Notes under the pieces: model-generated
Told to the model about the DNA's origin: nothing
Databases searched by the model: none
What the model saw: the letters and a program-made list of their open reading frames with translations, nothing else
Made by a program: the position numbers and the translations under genes
Shown: positions 18,001-25,186 of the stretch, in pieces
Numbering within the stretch: position 1 is the first letter of the stretch
Layout of the letters: the number at the start of each line of letters is the position of its first letter
Assembly: GCA_035374585.1 (NCBI GenBank)
Contig: DAOSPF010000022.1
Span: 1-48,436 of the forward strand
DNA from: JAKPQD01 sp029572965
GTDB taxonomy: Bacteria > Bacteroidota > Bacteroidia > Bacteroidales > DTGW01
Length of the DNA stretch: 48,436 nucleotides
Direction: 5' to 3'

Positions 18001-18168
18001 AAAGCAATGAAGATTGGCCTCCTTGGCCGAAACCTGCTCACATTCACCAAATACTCTGGCTGGGATCCTGAAGTTGCTTCAGGTACAGACCGCACCAATT
18101 TCATCGTTGATATGTTCAATTATCCCAACTTCAGGACCTATACGGCCTCAATTGAGTTGAACTTTTAA
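15067..18168 (+). CDS. SusC/RagA-family TonB-dependent outer-membrane transporter
   Basis: This 1033-residue outer-membrane receptor starts at the ATG at 15067, which opens the signal peptide MIKKIITLIFTLFSAFIIANG. An in-frame start 54 bp upstream would put 18 polar residues before it. A carboxypeptidase-regulatory-like domain follows (GTTIGTTTDLDGNYKLTVPEG), then MDEVVVAG, the plug domain with ALQGKVAGI and PLIIVDGV, ASALYGSRAGSGVISIKTKRG, and the 22-strand barrel ending in a terminal Phe (SIELNF). SusC works with the SusD lipoprotein 20 bp downstream to import glycans, peptides or similar polymers. No hydrolase or peptidase gene is linked, so the substrate is unknown. Confidence 0.95.
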   Translation: MIKKIITLIFTLFSAFIIANGQNNITITGNVTSAEDNLGVIGAAVYVKGTTIGTTTDLDGNYKLTVPEGTKTLVFSYVGLASQEIAIEGLTQINVVLKPDVFKMDEVVVAGVASATPKRKLSVSVAKVGADDLQNVPASSASTALQGKVAGITVVGSGSPGQGASIRLRSSTSIYGSQSPLIIVDGVMIDGDLADINADDIETIEVVKGAAASALYGSRAGSGVISIKTKRGSSAAEGTTEIKFRNEFGFSQLARKIKLAEHHPYLVGADYNQGTYTKYDSVTYPVGYVQGYDNRIKGSRMLDYDHYADNPYAFVKDPQDEMFQNGLFYTNYLSIASNSNKTGILISFENNKNTGIVFHKKGQSRQNVRINVDHKLNDIFKISASSLFTQNEIDMSTTDAYTLGAFSDVLFMNPDVNLNMDAPASDTTILKKYYIKPDNWAITGNPKHTLYYEEVTEKRNGMLLNLNGSANLLSWLVFDAEYSLEKRFTYYSRFVPIGFLGSNKENEKNGSITKSTLPQTSQSVQATLNFNKKFNELVLKGKASYLFEKQQQEYFYGAGDSLLANGVKSLSALGKGIIVGSDVIDIRARDYFGILDLDYKDRYIASILYRYDGSSLFGDENKWNPYYRVSLAYRLSEDFKIPNVQELKLRYSIGTSGQRPGYSYQYETYNIENGQYVPYSAANKAIKPSETKETELGFNMQFFERFEADFTYSFNKTTNDFLPVPQGAASGFKIRWQNAATIEGNSMEFTLSTQAIKTKDFEWRLSLSYDKVRQKIADLYGSTPNFFTGPNSSFQYFYNREGENYGVMYGYEWVKSLEQMKNQLKADDNIDNYTVNSDGYVIKKGTEGTVYEKPIALKDASGSEAFVKIADMNADFNMSLNSTFSYKKITLSMLWSWKQGGDIYNYTKQNLFLDKRAGDYDQASKPDYQKKAIDYYNTFYDGFKANSYFVEDGSYIKLRELSLYYNVGNIKISGKTIFKAMKIGLLGRNLLTFTKYSGWDPEVASGTDRTNFIVDMFNYPNFRTYTASIELNF

Positions 18169-18188
18169 AAACTGATAAAATACGAGCC

Positions 18189-19718
18189 ATGACAATATAT
18201 TGCAAAAATACCATATCAAAAGCATTTCAGGTAATAGCTTTAGCCCTTACATTAACAGCATGCGAAAGCCTTGATGTAGAAAATACAGATGCTCCTGACA
18301 GAAAAGACTTACTCAATAGCAGCCGCGACTTTGGAGGATTTGCCCAAAATATATATGCAACATACTGGCAAGCCATTCATAATGAAGCTTTTTCAAGCCC
18401 ACAAATAGCCAGCCTTGCTGCTGCCGATCAGATTACTGCCAGTTGGTACACGTTTGGCTGCTATGAGCTTTCGCAAGAACCGCGAATTGAATGGAACAAC
18501 ACCCCAAACTACGAGTATAAAGAAATCACTTATACATTCTTTACCCGAATGTACACAGTGCTTTTTATGTCTAATACCACTATAAACTTTCTTTTACAGG
18601 GAAAAACCATCAGTTCAAATAATAAAACCAACTCGGGCTACTTAAGCTATGCCTACATGATGCAGGGAATAGCCCTTGGCCAACTTGCCCTTACCTTTGA
18701 CTCAAGTCAAATAGTTAAAGAAACTACCAAAATTGAAAACCTTGCGTTCAGCCCTTACAACGAAGTAATGGATTCAGCCTTAGAATCACTCGAAAAAGCC
18801 ATAAGCATAGCAGACACAACTACATTTAACTTGGGCTCAAATATTGTTAATGGCGTAACCCTTGACAATAAATTACTTAGCCGGGTTTGTCATTCATTCA
18901 TTGCCAGGTTCCTTACTCTTAATGCCCGCAATAAATCAGAATATGCTGCAACCGACTGGCCAAGGGTGCTTGCCAATGCCAAAAAAGGTATTAACGAAGA
19001 CTTTGGGCCACAGGGAGATGGCAATAATAAATGGATAGACGAAATTGCCAGGTTCATTACCAATGTTGACAACTCTCAATTGTTCTTTTGCAAAACAGAT
19101 AACAGGATTATCAACCTTCTTGACCCATCGTACCCAAGCAGATACTGGAAAAATGGCCATGCCAAAGTTGTACACCCTGGTTATCAATCAGGAGAAGCTA
19201 TTTCAAAAGACTACAGACTTACATCAGATTTTGAATATAGCCCTACGATAAGGTTTTATGCAGATAGGGGTACTGTTCACTACTCGCATTACAGGTTCAA
19301 AAGGTTTGACAACATCCGCAAAACAGGATTGGGTAAACTAATTGAATATCCTGAATACGAAAATAAACTCTATGCCATAGAAGCTATGGCCAATATGGGA
19401 CAAACCGAAAATGCAATAAACGCCATCAATAACATTGCTTACCCTCGCCGTACCAGAGGAAAATTATCTCCTGTTGACATAACTACCTCTAAAAAAGAAT
19501 TGTTAGAAATTATATTCTACGAGCGTGACATCGAATTATTTGGTCAAGGCTATTTGATTGCTTTTTGCGATATGCGCCGCAGAGATAAACTTCAAAAAGG
19601 CACTCCCCTACATTTTCCGGTACCAGCAAACGAGCTTCAAACCCATAAACGCAACATTTACACTTATGGAGGCGTTGAAAATGCTGATGGTACAAATACC
19701 TCAAATGGCGGTTGGTAA
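18189..19718 (+). CDS. SusD/RagB-family nutrient-binding lipoprotein
   Basis: This 509-residue lipoprotein has a lipobox LTAC (lipidated Cys25). It has the SusD-like helical TPR core and the C-terminal signature with FYERDIELFGQG, CDMRRRDKL and FPVPANELQ. It is surface-exposed and forms the lid of the SusC channel. It directly follows SusC with a 20-bp gap. The C-terminal tail is rich in Gly and Asn (GGVENADGTNTSNGGW). Substrate cannot be inferred. Confidence 0.93.
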   Translation: MTIYCKNTISKAFQVIALALTLTACESLDVENTDAPDRKDLLNSSRDFGGFAQNIYATYWQAIHNEAFSSPQIASLAAADQITASWYTFGCYELSQEPRIEWNNTPNYEYKEITYTFFTRMYTVLFMSNTTINFLLQGKTISSNNKTNSGYLSYAYMMQGIALGQLALTFDSSQIVKETTKIENLAFSPYNEVMDSALESLEKAISIADTTTFNLGSNIVNGVTLDNKLLSRVCHSFIARFLTLNARNKSEYAATDWPRVLANAKKGINEDFGPQGDGNNKWIDEIARFITNVDNSQLFFCKTDNRIINLLDPSYPSRYWKNGHAKVVHPGYQSGEAISKDYRLTSDFEYSPTIRFYADRGTVHYSHYRFKRFDNIRKTGLGKLIEYPEYENKLYAIEAMANMGQTENAINAINNIAYPRRTRGKLSPVDITTSKKELLEIIFYERDIELFGQGYLIAFCDMRRRDKLQKGTPLHFPVPANELQTHKRNIYTYGGVENADGTNTSNGGW

Positions 19719-19832
19719 TAATAACTTTGAAAAATTAAAACAATGAAACTCCCATATTCCATCTGCTCTCATCAAAAAACATATAATGATGGCTTAAATA
19801 GCTAATTTTTAACCAATTAAAATTTTATACAG

Positions 19833-20582
19833 ATGAATATAAAAACATATATCAATATTGTAAGTATAGGAATCATCGCATCATTGGTTTCATCTTGTGG
19901 CAATGATGATTACGACTGGAACAATGTCATTCCCGGAAGCCAAAGAATTACTACTTTGGATAATGATACTGTTAAAGTTAAAATTGACACTATTGAAGGC
20001 AATAATACTGATGTTGTAACATTGAAGGCAATTGCCCACGGAGGCTCAACCTTTGACTGGATTGCAAGCTCAAACGTTTTAATACCCCAAAATGATGCTG
20101 AGAAGAATTACATTGTTCATGTTAAAGCCAATTCTACCCAAGACACTTATGCTTGGCTAAAAGTACAGGAAACCACTTATGGAGGCATAAAGGGCAAACC
20201 AGATTCAATGCAGTTTTTCATTATTGGCTATTGCGAATTCAACAAGCAACAACTATTAGGAAATGGTTCTTTTGTAAGTAAAATGAGCTATTATGCCCCA
20301 TTTGATGTTAATCTATCCGAAGGTAAGGGTGACACCATTCTTTACAACAACTTCAACAATATGCGTTGGCAACTGAAATTAGTCATCAGCAAAGATGTTT
20401 ATCAGAAAATCACTATTCCGGCCAACCAGTATTTTGTATATAATGATGAAATAGTAACTGTAAAAGGAAACGGCAAATACAACACCTGTAAAAGTTTGTT
20501 TGTGATAAACTATGCAATATGCCGTTTATCAGGCGACACGCTGGCTTATTCGTCCGGAGTTGATTCGCTGAGGATAAAATAA
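19833..20582 (+). CDS. Hypothetical lipoprotein of the SusCD locus
   Basis: This 249-residue lipoprotein has a lipobox VSSC (Cys22) followed by GNDDYDWN, the kind of acidic start that marks surface export of lipoproteins in this phylum. The rest is predicted beta-rich; residues 45-120 resemble an Ig/PKD-like module by composition. It lies 114 bp downstream of SusD on the same strand and is probably the third subunit of the locus, perhaps a surface substrate-binding protein like SusE/F. I do not recognise a specific family. Confidence 0.6.
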   Translation: MNIKTYINIVSIGIIASLVSSCGNDDYDWNNVIPGSQRITTLDNDTVKVKIDTIEGNNTDVVTLKAIAHGGSTFDWIASSNVLIPQNDAEKNYIVHVKANSTQDTYAWLKVQETTYGGIKGKPDSMQFFIIGYCEFNKQQLLGNGSFVSKMSYYAPFDVNLSEGKGDTILYNNFNNMRWQLKLVISKDVYQKITIPANQYFVYNDEIVTVKGNGKYNTCKSLFVINYAICRLSGDTLAYSSGVDSLRIK

Positions 20583-20585
20583 GAA

Positions 20586-22592
20586 CTAAACTTTCATCCC
20601 CAACACCAGTACATCATCCATTTGCTCAAGGTTTAGCGACCATTGCAAAAATTTTTCTTCCAGAAAATAGCGTTGAGCTTTTACCGGCATGACAGAAGCT
20701 TCGAGCAATAACTGGTAAAAGCCCTCGCGGCCTAATTTTTTGGAACGCTCGCCCCCAAACTGGTCGGCATATCCATCAGAAAACATGTACATCATATCCC
20801 CTTCCTGTAACTCAAATTCCTGCTGCGAAAATGATTCTTTTTCGGTAGGATAAATGCCAATAGGCATTTTGTCTGGCAGAAGGCTATTTATCTTTCCATC
20901 GCGGACAACCAGCAACGGATTGTTAGCGCCCGAATACTGAATTTTTGTTTTATTCCGGTTAATAATGACAAGGGCTATATCCATGCCATCTTTTGCCCCG
21001 GTCTTGTCATCCTGGTTGAGCAAAGTTTTTACCTTGATACGCAATTGGTTAAGGATGTCCTTCGCTTCAATATCTTTGTTTTTGCTGACAATCTCATTCA
21101 GGTAAGCAAAGCCCAGCATACTCATAAAAGCACCTGGTACTCCATGTCCAGTACAATCAGCAACAGCAATAACTGTGCGTCCATCATGAACCGAGACCCA
21201 ATAAAAATCGCCGCTGACAATATCTTTGGGCGAAAAATATATGAAATACTCTGGTAAATAGGTATTCAGCACCTCCTCGTGCGGCAAAATAGCGGCTTGA
21301 ATGCGACTTGCATAATTTATACTATCTGTAATCTGTTTTTTCTGTATATTCAGGATAATATATGCTTTCTTCTTTTGATAATACTCTATAAAAACTAATA
21401 TGAGCAAGGCAAGAACAATACATAAACCAGCTGCAAGAATCCTTGTAATAAGCTTCTGGTGCTCAATTTTATCATGCTGAGATTTCAACATCAAATCTTT
21501 CTTCTCCGTTTCATACAAAGTTTGCATTTCGGCAATCTTCTCGGCACTTTGAGAATTGTAAAGCGAATCTTTGTAAAGGCTTGCTTTTTCACTACATTTC
21601 CAAGCCTCCTTATATAAACCTTTATCTGAATAAATATCGCTCAAAACCAAATAGCAGTCCCTGATATCTTCTTTTGAATCAACCAACTTAGCCAATTCTA
21701 AAGCCTGATTGGCATATCTGGCAGCTTCTTCCCGGCGGCTATGCTTATTATATATTCCGGCCATTTTTGTAAGCGATTTGGTTAACGAAGCCTTATCATC
21801 CAGCATTGAATCTATTCGATAAGATTTTTGGTAATACACCAAAGCTGAGTCATATTGGCCTGTCTCATAATGAATTTCGCCAATATTAAACAGTGGCATA
21901 GACATTGCCCTGATCATGTTATTTTTTTCATATATAGCCAGAGCCTTCTTAAAATATTCCATAGCAGCCCCTGTCCTACCCTTGAAATAATAAACAATAC
22001 CAATATTGTTATAGGCTAAAGCCATTCCTTTGATATCTTTTATTGACTCACGCAGTTTTAGCGACTTATTGTAATAAAATAAAGCCAAATCGTAGTTTTT
22101 CTGGTAGTAAAACACCAAGCCAATATTCAACACCACACGGGCTTCATTATACACATCTTTTGCCTGTTCAAACCTTCGGAGTGCATTGAACAAATTTTTC
22201 AGGGCAGGCTCATACTTGCCCACATCAAGCATGGTTACCCCCAGGTTATTATAAGCTTTGGCTATAAGTGTTGTTTTTCTTGAAGAATTGAAAAAATCAA
22301 GGGCTTTATTAAATGACTCAATGGCAGCTTGTGTATTGCCTCTCTTTTTATAATACTCGCCTTGCATTAAAAAAGACTTGCCTTTTAGCGAATCAGCATT
22401 CAATTTTTCGCCTATTTCACGATACTTCGCCAACTCAGAGAAAAATAAAGCAGAATCAGCATCTGCCAAATCGGAAACTTTAACCCCAAAAGCATATAAA
22501 CCAGTTGTATCAGAATTTGCAGCTATAATAGGAGCCTTGAAAAAACTAACAGTTACAAATAGTAATGTTAAAAGAATTTTAACAAGCTTCAT
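20586..22592 (-). CDS. Periplasmic-TPR, membrane-anchored SpoIIE/PP2C phosphatase
   Basis: A 668-residue sensor phosphatase. The signal sequence (1-25) is followed by at least six TPR repeats (about 70-340; for example AYNNLGVTMLDVGKYEPALK), a coiled-coil-prone segment (about 345-380), one transmembrane helix (about 384-405) and a cytoplasmic SpoIIE domain (about 425-668). The PP2C metal-binding residues are visible in SGDFYWV, ADCTGHGVPGAFMS, GMDIALV and FSDGYADQFGG. SpoIIE phosphatases act on Ser/Thr-phosphorylated switch proteins such as anti-anti-sigma factors or SiaC. Two SiaC-family genes occur in this window, so it is a plausible but unproven partner. It converges with the SusD-associated lipoprotein gene (3-bp gap). 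Confidence 0.88.
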   Translation of the reverse strand: MKLVKILLTLLFVTVSFFKAPIIAANSDTTGLYAFGVKVSDLADADSALFFSELAKYREIGEKLNADSLKGKSFLMQGEYYKKRGNTQAAIESFNKALDFFNSSRKTTLIAKAYNNLGVTMLDVGKYEPALKNLFNALRRFEQAKDVYNEARVVLNIGLVFYYQKNYDLALFYYNKSLKLRESIKDIKGMALAYNNIGIVYYFKGRTGAAMEYFKKALAIYEKNNMIRAMSMPLFNIGEIHYETGQYDSALVYYQKSYRIDSMLDDKASLTKSLTKMAGIYNKHSRREEAARYANQALELAKLVDSKEDIRDCYLVLSDIYSDKGLYKEAWKCSEKASLYKDSLYNSQSAEKIAEMQTLYETEKKDLMLKSQHDKIEHQKLITRILAAGLCIVLALLILVFIEYYQKKKAYIILNIQKKQITDSINYASRIQAAILPHEEVLNTYLPEYFIYFSPKDIVSGDFYWVSVHDGRTVIAVADCTGHGVPGAFMSMLGFAYLNEIVSKNKDIEAKDILNQLRIKVKTLLNQDDKTGAKDGMDIALVIINRNKTKIQYSGANNPLLVVRDGKINSLLPDKMPIGIYPTEKESFSQQEFELQEGDMMYMFSDGYADQFGGERSKKLGREGFYQLLLEASVMPVKAQRYFLEEKFLQWSLNLEQMDDVLVLGMKV

Positions 22593-22616
22593 ATTAAAAA
22601 AATTAAAGTAAAAATT

Positions 22617-22699
22617 TAACTTTGAGAAATATTAATCATTAATACTTCTTCACGGTTTACACCAATGAGAGGCGCTTAGCAAATCTCATTGGTTTTTTT
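22617..22699 (+). ncRNA. Candidate small transcript between the phosphatase gene and larE
   Basis: TAACTTTG (22617-22624) is an exact TAnnTTTG box on the plus strand. About 40 bp further on is a terminator-like hairpin ACCAATGAGA/TCTCATTGGT (22661-22693) with a T7 tail, but no plus-strand gene lies upstream of it. Together they could define an RNA of about 65 nt. No -33 TTG is visible. The hairpin could instead act in the minus-strand larE or phosphatase transcripts. Confidence 0.3.
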
Positions 22700-23507
22700 A
22701 CTTTAAATCGGCCCCTAAGGTTTCATTAAAACTGCCCATTCTGTAACCTAACATATCAACAGTGACAAAATCGAACCCAAACGAGCGTAAAGCAGCACTA
22801 ACCTCGCTGGCCAATGGTTCTGACATGATTTGTACGCGTTGGTCAGCAGCCACTTCAATACGGGCAAGTTTGTCGTGGCAACGCACACGCACTGTCCTGA
22901 AGCCTTTATCAATAAGGTACTTTTCAGATTTTTCAATCTTTACCAAATCTTCTTCTTTGATAGCCGTTCCATAAGGGATACGCGAAAACAGGCAGGCATA
23001 AGCTGGTTTGTCCCATGTAGGCAAACCCATCATTTTCGAATACTTTCTGATTTCATCCTTTGTAAAACCATGCGTTTTTAGGGGGCTATGCACTTGCAAC
23101 TCATCAATAGCTTTAGCTCCGGGCCTGAAATCATTGACATCATCGGCATTACTGCCATCCAGAACATATTTAATCCCATTCTTTGCAGCTTCCTCAATAA
23201 CATTGCCAAATTCTATTTTTTTGCAAAAATAGCAGCGGTCAACAGTGTTCTGCCTCACCTCGTCTTCTATTTCATTTGACTCAACAATGATAAGCTTAAC
23301 CCCAATTATCTGCGCCAAATGCCTGGCATCTTCCAGCTCATATCGAGGAAGCGCAGGAGAATCAATGGTGATGCCAATCGCATCGTCTCCAACTGCCTGT
23401 CGGGCCACAGCCAGTAAAAAGGTACTGTCAACACCTCCAGAAAATGCAATTGCTACCTTTTCTAATTTCTTGATATAAGCTGTTAAGCTTTTAAATTTTT
23501 CGTCCAT
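22698..23507 (-). CDS. larE: ATP-dependent sulfur transferase LarE
   Basis: This 269-residue PP-loop enzyme adds sulfur to the pyridinium cofactor of the nickel-pincer (NPN) nucleotide, the cofactor of lactate racemase and relatives. SGGVDS (23-28) is the ATP PP-loop. C92 and C95 (DRCYFCKK) and a cysteine near residue 172 (AYACLFSR) are present. The last falls in the region of the sacrificial Cys of lactobacillus LarE, and the three together resemble the variant proposed to hold an Fe-S cluster. I chose the ATG at 23507 over 23573, since the upstream extension adds a hydrophobic stretch not expected in a cytosolic enzyme. No larA, larB or larC is in the window. Confidence 0.88.
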   Translation of the reverse strand: MDEKFKSLTAYIKKLEKVAIAFSGGVDSTFLLAVARQAVGDDAIGITIDSPALPRYELEDARHLAQIIGVKLIIVESNEIEDEVRQNTVDRCYFCKKIEFGNVIEEAAKNGIKYVLDGSNADDVNDFRPGAKAIDELQVHSPLKTHGFTKDEIRKYSKMMGLPTWDKPAYACLFSRIPYGTAIKEEDLVKIEKSEKYLIDKGFRTVRVRCHDKLARIEVAADQRVQIMSEPLASEVSAALRSFGFDFVTVDMLGYRMGSFNETLGADLK

Positions 23508-23647
23508 CTGTGCTGTTTTGAAAACTGAAAACAATGATAAAACCATTATGTTCAGAAGAATTAAAAATTTCAATCTGACAGGTTGTAAAGTAAGCTTAAT
23601 TTTATTGGAGAAATATTAAAATAAATCTAAAAACAATCATTGTCCGG

Positions 23648-23760
23648 TACAAACAGGTCGCCGCTATGCGGCTTAGAAACATTTGGTGTATTTGGTTATC
23701 CTGCAAACAGTTCGCAGCTACGCTGCTATTATTTAGTCGCGTAGCGACGTCCTGTTTGTA
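23648..23760. repeat. MITE-like element with three mini-hairpins
   Basis: Perfect 10-bp inverted repeats TACAAACAGG (23648-23657) and CCTGTTTGTA (23751-23760) enclose 93 bp. Inside are three hairpins of identical geometry, a 5-bp stem and 3-nt loop: GCCGC-TAT-GCGGC (23660-23672), GCAGC-TAC-GCTGC (23714-23726) and GTCGC-GTA-GCGAC (23736-23748). A GCCC/GGGC hairpin lies just outside (23787-23799). The element is much richer in GC than its surroundings. It occupies part of the gene-free stretch 23508-23993, which otherwise holds only the two palindromes listed separately. Confidence 0.55.
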
Positions 23761-23885
23761 GTAAAATTAAACATCGTTAAAATTAAGCCCCGGCAGGGCG
23801 ACCAGTTTCTAATCAACAATATTACTTGTATTTATAAGTATCTATTTTATTTTACCGAAAAAAAGTGAAAAACAATAGCATTTTG

Positions 23886-23921
23886 GGTTAAACTATTTAA
23901 CCTGTAACTTGTTAAACAAGT
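23886..23921. promoter_or_regulatory. Two adjacent palindromes upstream of the dihydroorotate dehydrogenase-like gene
   Basis: GGTTAAA-cta-TTTAACC (23886-23902) and ACTTGTT-a-AACAAGT (23907-23921) are both perfect and lie 4 bp apart, about 75-110 bp before the ATG at 23994. They look like operator sites for one or two dimeric regulators. No exact -7 box was found nearby. Confidence 0.4.
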
Positions 23922-23993
23922 ATTACAATAAGTATATCAAAAAGGAATAAGGATATTAGCTAAAAAATATATTAACCTTTAACATTGATACTT

Positions 23994-25007
23994 ATGAAAA
24001 ACCTAAAAGCTACATACATGGGTTTGGAATTGAAAAACCCAATCATTGCCGGTTCAAGCAACCTAAGCTTTGATATCGATTCTCTGAAAGGACTTGAAGA
24101 TGCAGGGGCTTCTGCTATTGTTTTCAAATCGTTGTTTGAAGAACAAATATTGTTGGAAAAAGCCATTCTTGAAGACGACCTTGATGAATATGCCGAACGC
24201 CATGCCGAAATGACCAGCTTATTTCCTAAACTTGAACATGCCGGGGCGAAAGAATATCTTTTGAAACTTGAAAAAGCCCGCAAAGTTGTATCTGTCCCCT
24301 TGTTTGCCAGCCTCAATGCCATTTTCAAAGAAACATGGGTTGAATATGCCAGGCAAATAGAACAGACCGGGGTGGATGGCATTGAACTTAACTTTTTTGC
24401 CATACCTAAAGATGCTGATATTACCGGCTCAGATATTGAAAAACAACAATTGGCCATTGTCCACGAAATAAAGAAAAACATCAACATCCCGATAAGTGTG
24501 AAATTGAGCCCGTTTTATTCCAATACGCTCAATTTCATAAAATCATTGGACAAAGAAGGCGTTGACGGGCTTGTTTTGTTTAACAGGTTTTATAACCCCG
24601 ACATTGATATTGAAAATATGAAGTTTGACTCATTGCACCATCTGAGCCACAATGATGAAAGCAAGTTGCCATTGCGTTATGCAGGTCTTTTATATTCTAA
24701 CATTGCAGCCAGCATTTGCTGTAATAGCGGCATACATCAAGGTACAGATGTAATAAAAATGCTTTTGGCCGGTGCAGATTGTGTTCAGGTAGTAAGCACG
24801 TTGTACCGCAATAAATTGACACATATAAAAACCATGCTTCACGACATTGAGTTATGGATGGATTTCCAGAATATCAAATCGCTGGAAGAAATAAGGGGAA
24901 AGCTATCCCGCAAAAACCTTCACGACCCCTTTGTGTATCAACGGGCCCAATACATTGATTTGCTCATCAAATCTGACGAATTGATGAATAAATATACATT
25001 ACGGTAA
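23994..25007 (+). CDS. Dihydroorotate dehydrogenase-like flavoprotein
   Basis: This 337-residue protein has the FMN-binding TIM-barrel fold of class 1 dihydroorotate dehydrogenases: MKNLKATYMGLELKNPIIAGSS at the start, VKLSPF near residue 170, and a C-terminal phosphate-binding part with GADCVQVVSTLYRN. It is the DHOD-like family of unknown substrate that in many Bacteroidota accompanies pyruvate:ferredoxin oxidoreductase; that gene is not here. I chose the ATG at 23994 rather than a TTG 9 bp upstream. Orotate synthesis is unlikely to be its role, because this is not the PyrD type. Two palindromes upstream suggest regulation. Confidence 0.82.
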   Translation: MKNLKATYMGLELKNPIIAGSSNLSFDIDSLKGLEDAGASAIVFKSLFEEQILLEKAILEDDLDEYAERHAEMTSLFPKLEHAGAKEYLLKLEKARKVVSVPLFASLNAIFKETWVEYARQIEQTGVDGIELNFFAIPKDADITGSDIEKQQLAIVHEIKKNINIPISVKLSPFYSNTLNFIKSLDKEGVDGLVLFNRFYNPDIDIENMKFDSLHHLSHNDESKLPLRYAGLLYSNIAASICCNSGIHQGTDVIKMLLAGADCVQVVSTLYRNKLTHIKTMLHDIELWMDFQNIKSLEEIRGKLSRKNLHDPFVYQRAQYIDLLIKSDELMNKYTLR

Positions 25008-25026
25008 TCATTTCATTTTTTTTACA

Positions 25027-25060
25027 AAAAAAGCAGACCTGTTGAAAAGTCTGCTTTTTT
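25027..25060. terminator. Bidirectional terminator
   Basis: Perfect 12-bp stem AAAAAAGCAGAC/GTCTGCTTTTTT with a 10-nt loop. Both strands end in U runs, so it can stop the dihydroorotate dehydrogenase-like gene on the plus strand and a minus-strand transcript arriving from the micropeptide ORF. Confidence 0.85.
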
Positions 25061-25083
25061 AATTAGTAAAAACTACCAAATTT

Positions 25084-25170
25084 CTATTTCTTTGTAGTTT
25101 TAGAAGTTTTCTTTTTGCCGCCTGCACCTGGTTCTGGTGGGTCTGGGAGAAATACAACAGTGTTTTTCAT
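25084..25170 (-). CDS. Candidate 28-residue Pro/Gly/Lys-rich peptide
   Basis: This short ORF encodes MKNTVVFLPDPPEPGAGG followed by a Lys/Thr-rich tail, ending KTTKK. It has a minus-strand -7 box (TAAGTTTG, 25192-25199) and ends 24 bp before a terminator with a U run in its direction, so it forms a complete small transcription unit. Its start is 16 bp from the start of the divergent TPR-CHAT gene, which forces each promoter into the other gene's 5' end. There is no signal peptide and no recognised family. It could be a substrate, ligand or regulator of the CHAT protein, or a chance ORF. Confidence 0.5.
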   Translation of the reverse strand: MKNTVVFLPDPPEPGAGGKKKTSKTTKK

Positions 25171-25186
25171 AATATAAATTTTTTAA

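Noticed and set aside
23648..23760. CRISPR array
   Set aside because: The three palindromes differ in sequence and there are no repeated units with unique spacers.
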